Counted from the stretch's first letter, positions 1-5,865 are shown. The stretch is DNA of 5,946 bases from Acidobacteriota bacterium (GCA_003222935.1 QHXL01000426.1:1789-7734), one strand, 5' to 3'. The notes: generated by a model not told the origin, from the sequence alone. Translations and numbers: made by a program.

Positions 1-358
1 TGTCCTTGAAAAGACTGAGCGCCAGCTTCTTTGAATCGGGAGACCACACAGCTCCATAGCAAAGAAACTTCTTCAGCGACGCGAATTCAACGACCGTGCC
101 CGTGTTCAATTCGACCATGCGAATTTCACGCGTCATCTCCTTATTCGAGGCAACACCGTCATGTGAATAGGCTACCCTGGTCCCGTCAGTCGAGATGCTC
201 GGATAAGATCCTTTAGCAATGCGCTTCTCTACGCCAGTCTTCATATCTTTTACGTAGATAAACCCGCCACGCTCGAAGGCCACCTTGGAAATGGTTGCAG
301 CCTGGACCACTGAAACGGAAAAAAGAAATAGAATCGCTAACAGAAAGATTCTTCTCAT
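1..358 (-). CDS. Exported beta-propeller (PD40/TolB-like) protein, 5' part only
   Basis: The reading frame begins at ATG (358-356) and stays open to the left edge, giving 119 residues of a longer protein. Residues 1-20 form a signal peptide: MRR, a hydrophobic core (IFLLAILFLFSVSVV), then a likely cleavage site after VQA. The mature part is built of short beta repeats, with SYPSISTDGTRVAYS and AVWSPDSKKLALS matching the PD40/WD40-like blade signature of TolB-type propellers. The protein is therefore probably periplasmic and binds a partner or ligand; the exact role cannot be told. The start lies 2 nt after the lpxD stop with no clear Shine-Dalgarno, which suggests translational coupling in one operon with lpxD. 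The C-terminal part is outside the window, so a fused enzyme domain (for example a peptidase or amidohydrolase) cannot be excluded. Confidence 0.75.
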   Translation of the reverse strand, partial: MRRIFLLAILFLFSVSVVQAATISKVAFERGGFIYVKDMKTGVEKRIAKGSYPSISTDGTRVAYSHDGVASNKEMTREIRMVELNTGTVVEFASLKKFLCYGAVWSPDSKKLALSLFKD

Positions 359-360
359 GT

Positions 361-1416
361 TTAGTCTTTCGCAAACTTCTCTTCCAGCTCCGCCAACTTT
401 CGTTTTAATTGTTTCACTTCTTCTCTCAACTGCGGCAGGCGGCCAATATGGGCATTCATTCGCTTGTACTCAGCCAATGGCTGCACCGGGATCCCCCACC
501 ACACTCCGGGACGAACAATCTTGCCGGGAAGTATTCCCGCCTTTGACCCGATGATGGCGCCCTTTTGCACTCGCGTGTGATCGCCAAATCCTACCTGGCC
601 GCCAATCACCGCGTCATCTTCAATCACCACACTACCGCTGATCCCCGTTTGCGCGGCAATTACCACTCGCTCTCCAATGTCGCAGTTGTGACCGACATGG
701 ACCATGTTGTCGAGCTTTGTGCCGCGTCCGATGCGCGTGCGACCGAGCGCCGCACGATCTATACACGTATGCGCGCCAATCTCTACTTCGTCTTCGATCA
801 CCACCGTGCCGATCTGAGGAAACTTGTGATAGCCCATGCCGCCACGTACGTAACCAAACCCATCTGCGCCAATACAAACACCGGCGTGCAGAATTACGTT
901 ATTGCCAATCGTTACACCGTCGTACAGCACAACGTTTGGATGAATGACACAGCCAGAACCCACCCGGACCTGGTCGCCAATCACCACACCCGCCTCGATA
1001 CGAGTCGATGCGCCAACCGCCGCATAGTCGCCGATACAAACACCTGGTCCTATGTAGGCTGTTAAGGCGACATCCGCTGTATCAGCTAAAGTCGCAGTTG
1101 AATGAATTGCCGGCTCACGTTGTTTGGGAGGATTAAGCGCAGCTCCAATTATTGAGAACGCCAACTTCGGATTCGAAACTTCGATTATCGCCGGAGGTGA
1201 CAGTTCAGCCCCAGACGCCTTTTTTACGATGAGACATGAAGCCTTGCTGTCTCGTGCCGCCGCAAAGAACTTCTCATTTTCGACGTAAGCTACCTCGTTG
1301 TCACCACCCTGGTCCAGGTTCGCAATTCGAACGATGGCCAACGCCCCGTCTCCCTTAACAGTGCCATCCACCAACTCGGCAAGCTTGTTGACTGAGAACT
1401 TTCGTGAATCGCTCAT
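361..1416 (-). CDS. lpxD: LpxD, UDP-3-O-(3-hydroxyacyl)glucosamine N-acyltransferase
   Basis: LpxD catalyses the third step of lipid A synthesis, moving a 3-hydroxyacyl chain from acyl carrier protein to the 2-amino group of UDP-3-O-acylglucosamine in the cytoplasm. The protein has 351 residues, close to the roughly 340 usual for the family. Residues 1-100 fit the N-terminal uridine-binding domain. From about 105 to 300 there are hexapeptide repeats of a left-handed beta-helix (IGPGVC, IGDYAA, IGNNVI, IGADGFGY, IGAHTC). The motif HVGHN places H243 where E. coli catalytic His239 lies, and H280 (FGDH) matches His276. Residues 329-350 are charged and helical (LREEVKQLKRKLAELEEKF), a C-terminal coiled coil. 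The ATG lies 3 nt after the lpxA stop, so the two are probably co-translated. No disrupted residue was seen. Confidence 0.95.
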   Translation of the reverse strand: MSDSRKFSVNKLAELVDGTVKGDGALAIVRIANLDQGGDNEVAYVENEKFFAAARDSKASCLIVKKASGAELSPPAIIEVSNPKLAFSIIGAALNPPKQREPAIHSTATLADTADVALTAYIGPGVCIGDYAAVGASTRIEAGVVIGDQVRVGSGCVIHPNVVLYDGVTIGNNVILHAGVCIGADGFGYVRGGMGYHKFPQIGTVVIEDEVEIGAHTCIDRAALGRTRIGRGTKLDNMVHVGHNCDIGERVVIAAQTGISGSVVIEDDAVIGGQVGFGDHTRVQKGAIIGSKAGILPGKIVRPGVWWGIPVQPLAEYKRMNAHIGRLPQLREEVKQLKRKLAELEEKFAKD

Positions 1417-1419
1417 AGG

Positions 1420-2226
1420 TTAATCATTGATCTCTGAAATCTCATTATTGACTTGGCGGTTCGCACCTGTGAAGCCGCGCTTGGAAGCACGGATGAAGTT
1501 CGCCAGATGTGCAACATTCTGATCGTCAACCTGGTCCAAAGACAACAAAGCGTCTGCCAACGAAAGTGACGATCGAAATAATAACTTGTAAGCAGACTTC
1601 AAAGCCTGCCGGCTTTCCTTTGAAAAGTTAGCTCGTCGTAAACCAACTGAGTTTAGACCGCGGACACGAGCAGGATTTCCGTCCGTCGTAAAGAACGGCA
1701 ACACATCCTGCACAATCTTCGACTTTCCCCCAACCATTGCGTAACGGCCAAAGCGTACAAACTGATGAGCGCCGACATTGTTTGACAGGAATACGTGATC
1801 CTCAATCACGATATGACCGGCGAGTGCGACCTCATTTGCGAAGATGTTGTCGTCGCCGACTTGGCAGTTGTGCGCAACGTGCACGCCGACCATGAAGAAA
1901 TTGCGCGAACCGATCCGCGTCGTTTCGCCTTCTCCGTTGGCGCGGTGAAGAGTGCAGAACTCGCGGATCAGGTTGTCGTCGCCAATATCGAGAAATGATT
2001 TTTCATTTCTGAACTTCACATCCTGAGGTTCACCGCCAAGCACGGAATGTTCAAAGACGCGGTTCCTGGCGCCAATTCGAGTAAAGCACTTGATAACGGC
2101 GTGTGCGTTAATTTCGCAGTCGTCACCGATTTCGACGTCGTCTTCAATGACGGCAAACGGGCCGACACGAACATTTTGGCCAATCTGTGCTCGCGGACTG
2201 ATGAGTGCGCTCGGATGAATCGCCAT
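1420..2226 (-). CDS. lpxA: LpxA, UDP-N-acetylglucosamine 3-O-acyltransferase
   Basis: LpxA carries out the first step of lipid A synthesis, adding a 3-hydroxyacyl chain from ACP to the 3-OH of UDP-GlcNAc. I chose the internal ATG at 2226-2224 because the protein then begins MAIHPSALISPRAQIG, as LpxA proteins do, and is 268 residues long (E. coli 262). The frame is open further to an ATG at 2316, but the extra 30 residues are Lys-rich and unlike the family; neither start has a good Shine-Dalgarno. Hexapeptide repeats fill residues 1-185. H119 in HVAHNC corresponds to E. coli catalytic His125; H116, H138 (LAGH) and H154 (AHQF) match His122, His144 and His160. The helical C-terminus (200-255) fits the family. 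G167 sits at the acyl-chain ruler position (E. coli Gly173). It appears to be the first gene of the operon with lpxD and the beta-propeller gene. Confidence 0.94.
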   Translation of the reverse strand: MAIHPSALISPRAQIGQNVRVGPFAVIEDDVEIGDDCEINAHAVIKCFTRIGARNRVFEHSVLGGEPQDVKFRNEKSFLDIGDDNLIREFCTLHRANGEGETTRIGSRNFFMVGVHVAHNCQVGDDNIFANEVALAGHIVIEDHVFLSNNVGAHQFVRFGRYAMVGGKSKIVQDVLPFFTTDGNPARVRGLNSVGLRRANFSKESRQALKSAYKLLFRSSLSLADALLSLDQVDDQNVAHLANFIRASKRGFTGANRQVNNEISEIND

Positions 2227-2316
2227 AAAGGAACGGGATGATACCACTTTGAACCAAAAACCATTGTTTTTGCGGCCCTTTTTCCACTTGCCATTGATGG
2301 GTGAGGCAACTATCAT

Positions 2317-2432
2317 GGCTCGGCCGCATCAAATCTCGTCCCTGAAGGGCATCGGCGGCACTTAATTTAAGAAATAGTTAGCTTTAACAGTTAATGCGGG
2401 GCTGGTTCAAGTCCGCAAATAGGAGATCGAAC
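2317..2432. promoter_or_regulatory. Divergent intergenic region with AT-rich promoter candidate
   Basis: This region lies between the divergent lpxA operon and the Tes-like gene and must hold promoters for both. The stretch 2361-2396 is strikingly AT-rich compared with its surroundings. It includes a perfect 11-nt palindrome TTAACAGTTAA (2384-2394). On the minus strand a weak -35/-10 pair can be drawn (TTAACT, 18-nt spacer, TTAAAT; each 4 of 6 matches). I do not see a convincing plus-strand pair. The assignment rests mainly on position and base composition. Confidence 0.35.
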
Positions 2433-2933
2433 TTGTTCAGTGACCAGTTTCGCAGAGGTGAATCGGAAAAAGGAAAGCTCGCGGGGGTAAAAGGCTCCAA
2501 GCTCATTTCGGGTTTATCAGACGTTGCTTGGAAGGCTTTTCAATCAGTTAATCAGCGACTTCCTGAAGGTGAATCGATTCGCCCAAGCTGGGCGCCAGGT
2601 CCGCTTCTCAAATCCTACGAACGCACATCTCCACCACTCGGCTTTCCTCGTGAAACCGACAGTCTTTGTCCAACCTGCGTAAAAGAAGTTCGCAATGCGG
2701 TGATCACGGGTGAAGTTTCACTCGAAACCTTGATGCACCAGCATCCCGGCGAAATCAAGGCGCAAATTGTCGAGGACAACGGTCAGGTCGTAATGCGTAA
2801 AAACTGTCCGAAGCACGGCGAGTTTGTAGATGTATTGTCGACTGATTTGGACGAGACTTCAAAGCTGCTGAAGACAAAGACGTTCATCGACACGGAACTT
2901 CAAACATTCAGTTCGGCCGCGGCGCGGTGCTGA
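2394..2933 (+). CDS. Tes-like radical SAM protein, N-terminal half (frame-disrupted)
   Basis: This 179-residue frame (166 from the preferred TTG at 2433) encodes the N-terminal domain of a Tes-like radical SAM enzyme, not a separate protein. Residues 1-40 are basic and non-descript. Residues 45-90 (KAFQSVNQRLPEGES, WAPGPLLKSYERT) resemble the lead-in I recall from acidobacterial homologues. Then come C92-P-T-C95 and, after a short beta segment, C138-P-K-H-G, the metal-binding N-terminal pattern of the Tes/MJ0619 family. Family-like sequence ends at about D151 (codon 2844-2846); the remaining 28 residues up to TGA 2931-2933 look like out-of-frame read-through. The continuation (FGRDF, then RHGTSNIQFGRGA, then LTVDLTNRC) lies in another frame, open from 2846. 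As given the gene is broken, or else needs a frameshift to be expressed whole. Confidence 0.7.
   Translation: MRGWFKSANRRSNLFSDQFRRGESEKGKLAGVKGSKLISGLSDVAWKAFQSVNQRLPEGESIRPSWAPGPLLKSYERTSPPLGFPRETDSLCPTCVKEVRNAVITGEVSLETLMHQHPGEIKAQIVEDNGQVVMRKNCPKHGEFVDVLSTDLDETSKLLKTKTFIDTELQTFSSAAARC
2421..2435 (+). promoter_or_regulatory. Shine-Dalgarno and TTG start for the Tes-like gene
   Basis: AGGAG at 2421-2425 lies 7 nt before a TTG (2433-2435) in frame with the N-terminal half of the Tes-like gene. The upstream ATG at 2394 has no Shine-Dalgarno and overlaps the TTAACAGTTAA palindrome. TTG 2433 is therefore the better start and would shorten the protein by 13 residues. Confidence 0.5.
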
Positions 2934-4366
2934 CTGTCGACCTAACAAATCGTTGCAACATGATGTGCAATCCGTGCTTCATGGATGCAAACCAGGTCGG
3001 CTATGTGCACGAGCCCACGTTTGAAGATACGAAAGCAATTCTCGATCGCGCGGTTTCATTCAAACCAAAACGACAAGTAATCATTCTCTTCTCCGGTGGT
3101 GAGCCGACCTTGTCTCCTTACTACCTGGAAGCCGTTGCTTACGCGAAGAAGATTGGATTCTATCGAATACTTGCGGCAACTAACGGTATCCGCTTCGCAG
3201 AAGACATCGAGTTTTGCAAAGCCGCAAAAGAAGCCGGTCAACACGGCGTTTACCTACAGTTCGACGGAGTGAGCGAAGAAAAGAACAAACACCGTGGCGT
3301 CGGCAACCTGTTTGATGTGAAGTTGAAAGCGATTGAAAATCTCGCGGCCGTTGGCATCAAAGTCACTTTAGTCGTAACCATCGTCAATGGAGTAAATAAC
3401 GATGGTATCGGTCAAATTGTCGAATTTGCAGCAAAGAACATCGACAAGGTTCAGACGATTGCCTTCCAGCCGGTTTCATTCACTGGCCGTGACGAAGACA
3501 TCTCCGACGACATGCGCAAGAAGTGGCGCTACACACTGGCGGGAATGACTCACGATTTGAAGGACCAACTCGGCGGACACATTCAACCGCTCCGCGACTG
3601 GTTTCCACTCTCTTCGTATTCAGCATTTACCAGCGTGATGGACATGCTTCAAGGCGCCGATGCGCCCTGGGGTTGGTCGTCGTGCAATTGCCATCCAAAC
3701 TGCGGCATCTTCAGCTTGATGGTTGTGAATCGTCAGACTGGTGAATTGAGGTCACTGTTTGAGTTCTTCGACTACGAACAGTTTATGAAAGACGTTGCTG
3801 TGATTACGGACACAGCACGCGGCAAGAAACTTTCTTACGCCCAACTCGGCATGGCGATCATGCGTAACTTTAACGCTGAGAAAGCACCCGAAGGCTTCCC
3901 GATTTCGCAGATCGTCAACCTGTTCAAACCTTCGTCGACTAATTCGAATTCAGATCGAAACGATCGGATGAAGGCTCAGCAGGCGGCTGATGCGAACGAC
4001 ACATGGCGAGTACTTTGTGTCGAAGGAATGTGGTTCCAGGATCTCTTCAACTACGATTTTCGTCGCACAGAAATGTGCGTGATTCCTTACGGCACGCAGG
4101 AAGGTGAAATCTCATTCTGCGCCTACAACACCGGAGTCGGCTGGCGACAGATCATCGAGAACATGCATAAGACCGCGAACCTGGCCGAGTGGTATGAAGA
4201 GCACGGTCGTCACAAAGTTTATGCAGCCGGCAAACCAGTGCCATTGACTTCAACTAAACACTCGTTGAGCTTGCCAATCATCCAGGCGGTGCTGGCTGAA
4301 GATTCGGATGAGAAACGGGCATTAGCAACACCGTACCTGGTAGAAGAAGAAACCGTTTCAGTCTAG
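2433..4366 (+). pseudogene. Reconstructed full Tes-like locus with frame change near 2844-2850
   Basis: This entry joins the two halves above. Reading passes from the first frame to the one shifted by -1 just after the codon for D151. The new frame has a TGA at 2843-2845, so the crossing must lie at or after 2846. Family-like sequence in the new frame starts at once with FGRDFKAAEDKDVHRHG. Proteins of this group, as I remember them, have about 10-15 further residues between the DVLSTD and FGRDF equivalents, which favours a deletion of a length one more than a multiple of three rather than one missing base. A true pseudogene, an assembly or read error, and a programmed shift are all possible; I see no classic slippery heptamer there. 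Confidence 0.6.
2927..4366 (+). CDS. Tes-like radical SAM enzyme, catalytic and C-terminal part
   Basis: A 479-residue frame from GTG 2927, preceded in the same frame by open, family-like sequence back to 2846, so the GTG is probably not the native start. C10-N-M-M-C14-N-P-C17 is the CX3CX2C site for the radical SAM [4Fe-4S] cluster, and SGGEP (56-60) is the SAM-binding motif. Further Cys follow: C253-N-C255-HPN-C259, C364, C384 and C398. The C-terminal pattern (FQDLFNYDF, then C, then YGTQEGEISFCAYN) matches the block I associate with the archaeal tetraether synthase Tes (MJ0619/MA_1486), which binds several iron-sulphur clusters. Characterised archaeal Tes makes C-C bonds between isoprenoid lipid tails; by homology this enzyme may join bacterial fatty chains into membrane-spanning lipids such as iso-diabolic acid. 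The family call is fairly firm; the substrate is inference. Overlap with the upstream frame is 7 nt. Confidence 0.75.
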   Translation: MLTVDLTNRCNMMCNPCFMDANQVGYVHEPTFEDTKAILDRAVSFKPKRQVIILFSGGEPTLSPYYLEAVAYAKKIGFYRILAATNGIRFAEDIEFCKAAKEAGQHGVYLQFDGVSEEKNKHRGVGNLFDVKLKAIENLAAVGIKVTLVVTIVNGVNNDGIGQIVEFAAKNIDKVQTIAFQPVSFTGRDEDISDDMRKKWRYTLAGMTHDLKDQLGGHIQPLRDWFPLSSYSAFTSVMDMLQGADAPWGWSSCNCHPNCGIFSLMVVNRQTGELRSLFEFFDYEQFMKDVAVITDTARGKKLSYAQLGMAIMRNFNAEKAPEGFPISQIVNLFKPSSTNSNSDRNDRMKAQQAADANDTWRVLCVEGMWFQDLFNYDFRRTEMCVIPYGTQEGEISFCAYNTGVGWRQIIENMHKTANLAEWYEEHGRHKVYAAGKPVPLTSTKHSLSLPIIQAVLAEDSDEKRALATPYLVEEETVSV

Positions 4367-4386
4367 AAGTAGCTCATAAATTTGTA

Positions 4387-4472
4387 CAAGTAAGGAAGGG
4401 TGGTTTACCCCCGCTTACCGGCTAAGCGTCATTTTGGCTAACGAGCGGGGGTAAACCACCCTTCCTTACTTG
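4387..4472. repeat. 86-nt palindromic element with perfect 29-nt inverted arms
   Basis: The left arm 4387-4415 and right arm 4444-4472 are perfect reverse complements over 29 nt, separated by a 28-nt loop (4416-4443). Each arm also contains a small inverted repeat of its own (GGGTGGTTTACCC at 4398-4410 and its complement). The loop carries a direct repeat GGCTAA (4420-4425, 4436-4441), and GCTTA/TAAGC (4413-4417, 4423-4427) offers an alternative inner stem. No T-run follows on either strand, so an intrinsic terminator is unlikely, though it could stop exonuclease or separate expression of the two radical SAM genes. The size, perfect arms and intergenic site fit a dispersed palindromic repeat or MITE-like element; no target duplication is evident. 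Confidence 0.9.
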
Positions 4473-4531
4473 CAGTTTGGTTCAAGGCCTAATTGAGATC
4501 ACAACCTCTCTCACGCCATAATCCCAGCCGT

Positions 4532-4960
4532 ATGAATATTCAACGCAAACTCCGCAAAATTCGCGACGTTAGCAAACTCTTCGTCTTCGGTCTGCCCAAG
4601 TACGCCATTGGCTCGATCGACGTCACCAATCGCTGCAACCTACGCTGCGAACACTGCTATTTCTTCGCCGAAGACCACGACAATGAACGCGAACTATCGA
4701 TCGACAAGTGGATCGATAAACTCGAAAAGATGAAGGCTGATGGTCATCCGATGATGCTTTGCACGTGGGTCGGCGGTGAACCGATGGTTCGGAAGCAACT
4801 CATTGAAGTCGGCAGGAACTACTTCAAACACAACACCATCGTGACTAACGGAACGATGGAGTTGCCGGACTGGCCAAACTGCACCTGGGTCATCTCAATT
4901 GACGGCACTGAAGAAGCGTTTGCGAATATGCGCGCGCCCGGTATTTATCAAAAGATCTAA
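4532..4960 (+). CDS. Second radical SAM protein, N-terminal part ending at premature TAA
   Basis: The frame runs 142 residues from ATG 4532; it is open to a TTG at 4493, but the extra residues look non-coding (MRSQPLSRHNPSR). No Shine-Dalgarno is visible for either start. Residues 25-32 give the first beta strand (AIGSIDVT), then C35-N-L-R-C39-E-H-C42 forms the CX3CX2C cluster site, and GGEP (81-84) the SAM-binding motif; ISIDG (121-125) is a later core strand. The frame stops at TAA 4958-4960 after GIYQKI, in the middle of the barrel. The same frame continues with convincing protein immediately after the stop, so this is a truncated product lacking half of its domain. I do not recognise the specific subfamily; it is MoaA/SPASM-like in general organisation. 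Confidence 0.65.
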   Translation: MNIQRKLRKIRDVSKLFVFGLPKYAIGSIDVTNRCNLRCEHCYFFAEDHDNERELSIDKWIDKLEKMKADGHPMMLCTWVGGEPMVRKQLIEVGRNYFKHNTIVTNGTMELPDWPNCTWVISIDGTEEAFANMRAPGIYQKI

Positions 4961-5440
4961 AAGAATGTTGTTGATAACCCGGAGCTTCACATTCAAATCT
5001 CCTGTGTCTTAACGAGCATCACCAAAGACTGTATCGAGGATCTTGTTAAGGAGTGGGGACCGATCGCGCGCGGCGGAATCATCTTCGATTTCTTCACACC
5101 CGTGACCGGGCTCGACGAGGCACTGTGGCTCGACTGGCCCACGAGGGATCGTTTAATCGACCAGATTCTCGCGTTGAAGAAGAAGTATCCGGGCTTCATC
5201 AACATGCTCGACTCCACGCTCGAGTTGATGAGGGAGAAGAATGCGAAAAAAGTAACTGACAACTGCGGGTTTCGTTTGAAAGCTTTTGCGTATGGCCCAA
5301 CCGGAGAACCGAAAGGCAAGTGCATGATGGGAGACAATGCTGATTGCGATCGCTGCGGCTGCGTAGTTCCCTTTCACATGGCCACGATCAGCAGTCGTCG
5401 GCTCATGATTAAAGAGCAGATCAAACGCCTCACTGCATAG
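4532..5440 (+). pseudogene. Full radical SAM locus with one in-frame TAA
   Basis: Reading through TAA 4958-4960 gives a single 302-codon frame ending at TAG 5438-5440, a sensible length for a small radical SAM enzyme. After the stop the frame continues KNVVDNPELHIQISCVL, typical of a helix and strand in the radical SAM barrel. It ends in a Cys-rich tail: C245, then C264-x7-C272-x2-C275-x-C277 (KCMMGDNADCDRCGC), likely ligands for an auxiliary iron-sulphur cluster. No ATG follows the TAA before the barrel's later strands, and the in-frame GTG at 5102 lacks a Shine-Dalgarno, so a separate C-terminal protein is unlikely. The stop could be a true nonsense mutation or a base-call error. The substrate is unknown. 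It follows the Tes-like gene on the same strand, separated by the palindromic element. Confidence 0.65.
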
Positions 5441-5725
5441 TCATTCCGACCCGGGTTTTTGCACATCACGCAATTGAGCGACAATGTCGCGTATTCTGAT
5501 AGCAAGTTCCTCTATTGTCTGCACTCGCTTGCGGGCTTTGTCGCTTAAATCTTCCCGTAACAAGAGTTGCGCTTGTCCCAGGACGCCAGTCAAGGGATTG
5601 TTAATCTCATGGCGAATGCGTGCGACAAGTTCCGCGACCTCGTCGAGACGGTTTCGATATCGAGCGATTAGCTCATCGTTACTATCAGGAATCGGATCAG
5701 AGGATAGGGCACTGGGTTCAGACAT
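5441..5725 (-). CDS. Small stand-alone HisKA (histidine phospho-acceptor) domain protein
   Basis: The protein has 94 residues from ATG 5725-5723, chosen because GGAG (complement of 5731-5734) lies 5 nt upstream; the frame extends to 5821 but the added residues look unrelated. Residues 1-17 are acidic and flexible. Residues 18-88 form two helices of a histidine kinase dimerisation domain: RIRHEINNPLTGVLG carries the H-box with phospho-accepting H39, followed by the second helix (KARKRVQTIEELAIRIRDIV). No HATPase domain follows, no sensor precedes, and there is no membrane segment. It could be a phosphotransfer partner, a dimerisation partner for another kinase, or a relic. No HATPase-coding sequence is seen downstream in any frame, since the convergent radical SAM gene occupies that DNA; the two stop codons abut with no gap. 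Confidence 0.75.
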   Translation of the reverse strand: MSEPSALSSDPIPDSNDELIARYRNRLDEVAELVARIRHEINNPLTGVLGQAQLLLREDLSDKARKRVQTIEELAIRIRDIVAQLRDVQKPGSE

Positions 5726-5792
5726 TAAGTCTCCGATACTTGTTCTGTGAGATCGATTGTTCGGGATTGCAGGTATGCGCTTACTCGAAAGC

Positions 5793-5821
5793 ATTGTGCC
5801 GTGTGAGTACACAGAGTTCAA
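5793..5821 (-). promoter_or_regulatory. Possible promoter of the HisKA gene
   Basis: On the minus strand TTGAAC (5821-5816) and CACAAT (5798-5793) are spaced by 17 nt; each matches four of six consensus bases. Transcription would begin near 5786, about 60 nt before the ATG at 5725. This is a weak pair supported by position. Confidence 0.35.
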
Positions 5822-5837
5822 GTATTAGTTTTTCAAT

Positions 5838-5865
5838 AAGCTCCAAAGTTGACAAACTTGAGCTT
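5838..5865. repeat. Imperfect inverted repeat overlapping the tRNA -35 box
   Basis: AAGCTC (5838-5843) pairs with GAGCTT (5860-5865) and AAGTT (5846-5850) with AACTT (5855-5859), leaving a two-base CA bulge and a GACA loop. This 11-pair stem contains the TTGACA box, so it could be an operator or simply a chance hairpin. Confidence 0.4.

Noticed and set aside
565..1065. 166-codon plus-strand open frame opposite lpxD
   Set aside because: It is antisense to the repetitive hexapeptide-coding region, has a His/Asn/Thr-rich composition expected from the complement of that repeat, and shows no domain or Shine-Dalgarno.
2227..2316. Longer LpxA start at ATG 2316
   Set aside because: The 30 added residues are Lys-rich and unlike LpxA N-termini, while the internal ATG gives the expected start MAIHPSA and the normal length.
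2481..2491. GCGGGGGTAAA inside the Tes-like gene matches part of the 4444-4472 repeat arm
   Set aside because: Only 11 nt agree, with no second arm nearby, so a chance match is the simpler reading.
2846..2885. Programmed -1 ribosomal frameshift
   Set aside because: No X XXY YYZ slippery heptamer or strong downstream hairpin was seen, and the apparent loss of residues favours a deletion. Not fully excluded.
4387..4472. Palindrome read as an intrinsic terminator
   Set aside because: The stem is unusually long with a 28-nt loop and neither side is followed by a T-tract.
4993..5377. Minus-strand open frames of 114 and 74 codons opposite the second radical SAM gene
   Set aside because: They lie antisense to sequence with clear radical SAM coding features and contain no recognisable domain.
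5102..5440. Independent 112-residue protein starting at GTG 5102
   Set aside because: It is in the same frame as the upstream radical SAM part, begins inside a barrel strand and has no Shine-Dalgarno, so it is the C-terminal part of one interrupted gene.
5449..5460. ACCCGGGT followed by T-run as a terminator
   Set aside because: The palindrome has no loop and lies within the 3' coding end of the HisKA gene, so it cannot form a stable terminator hairpin.
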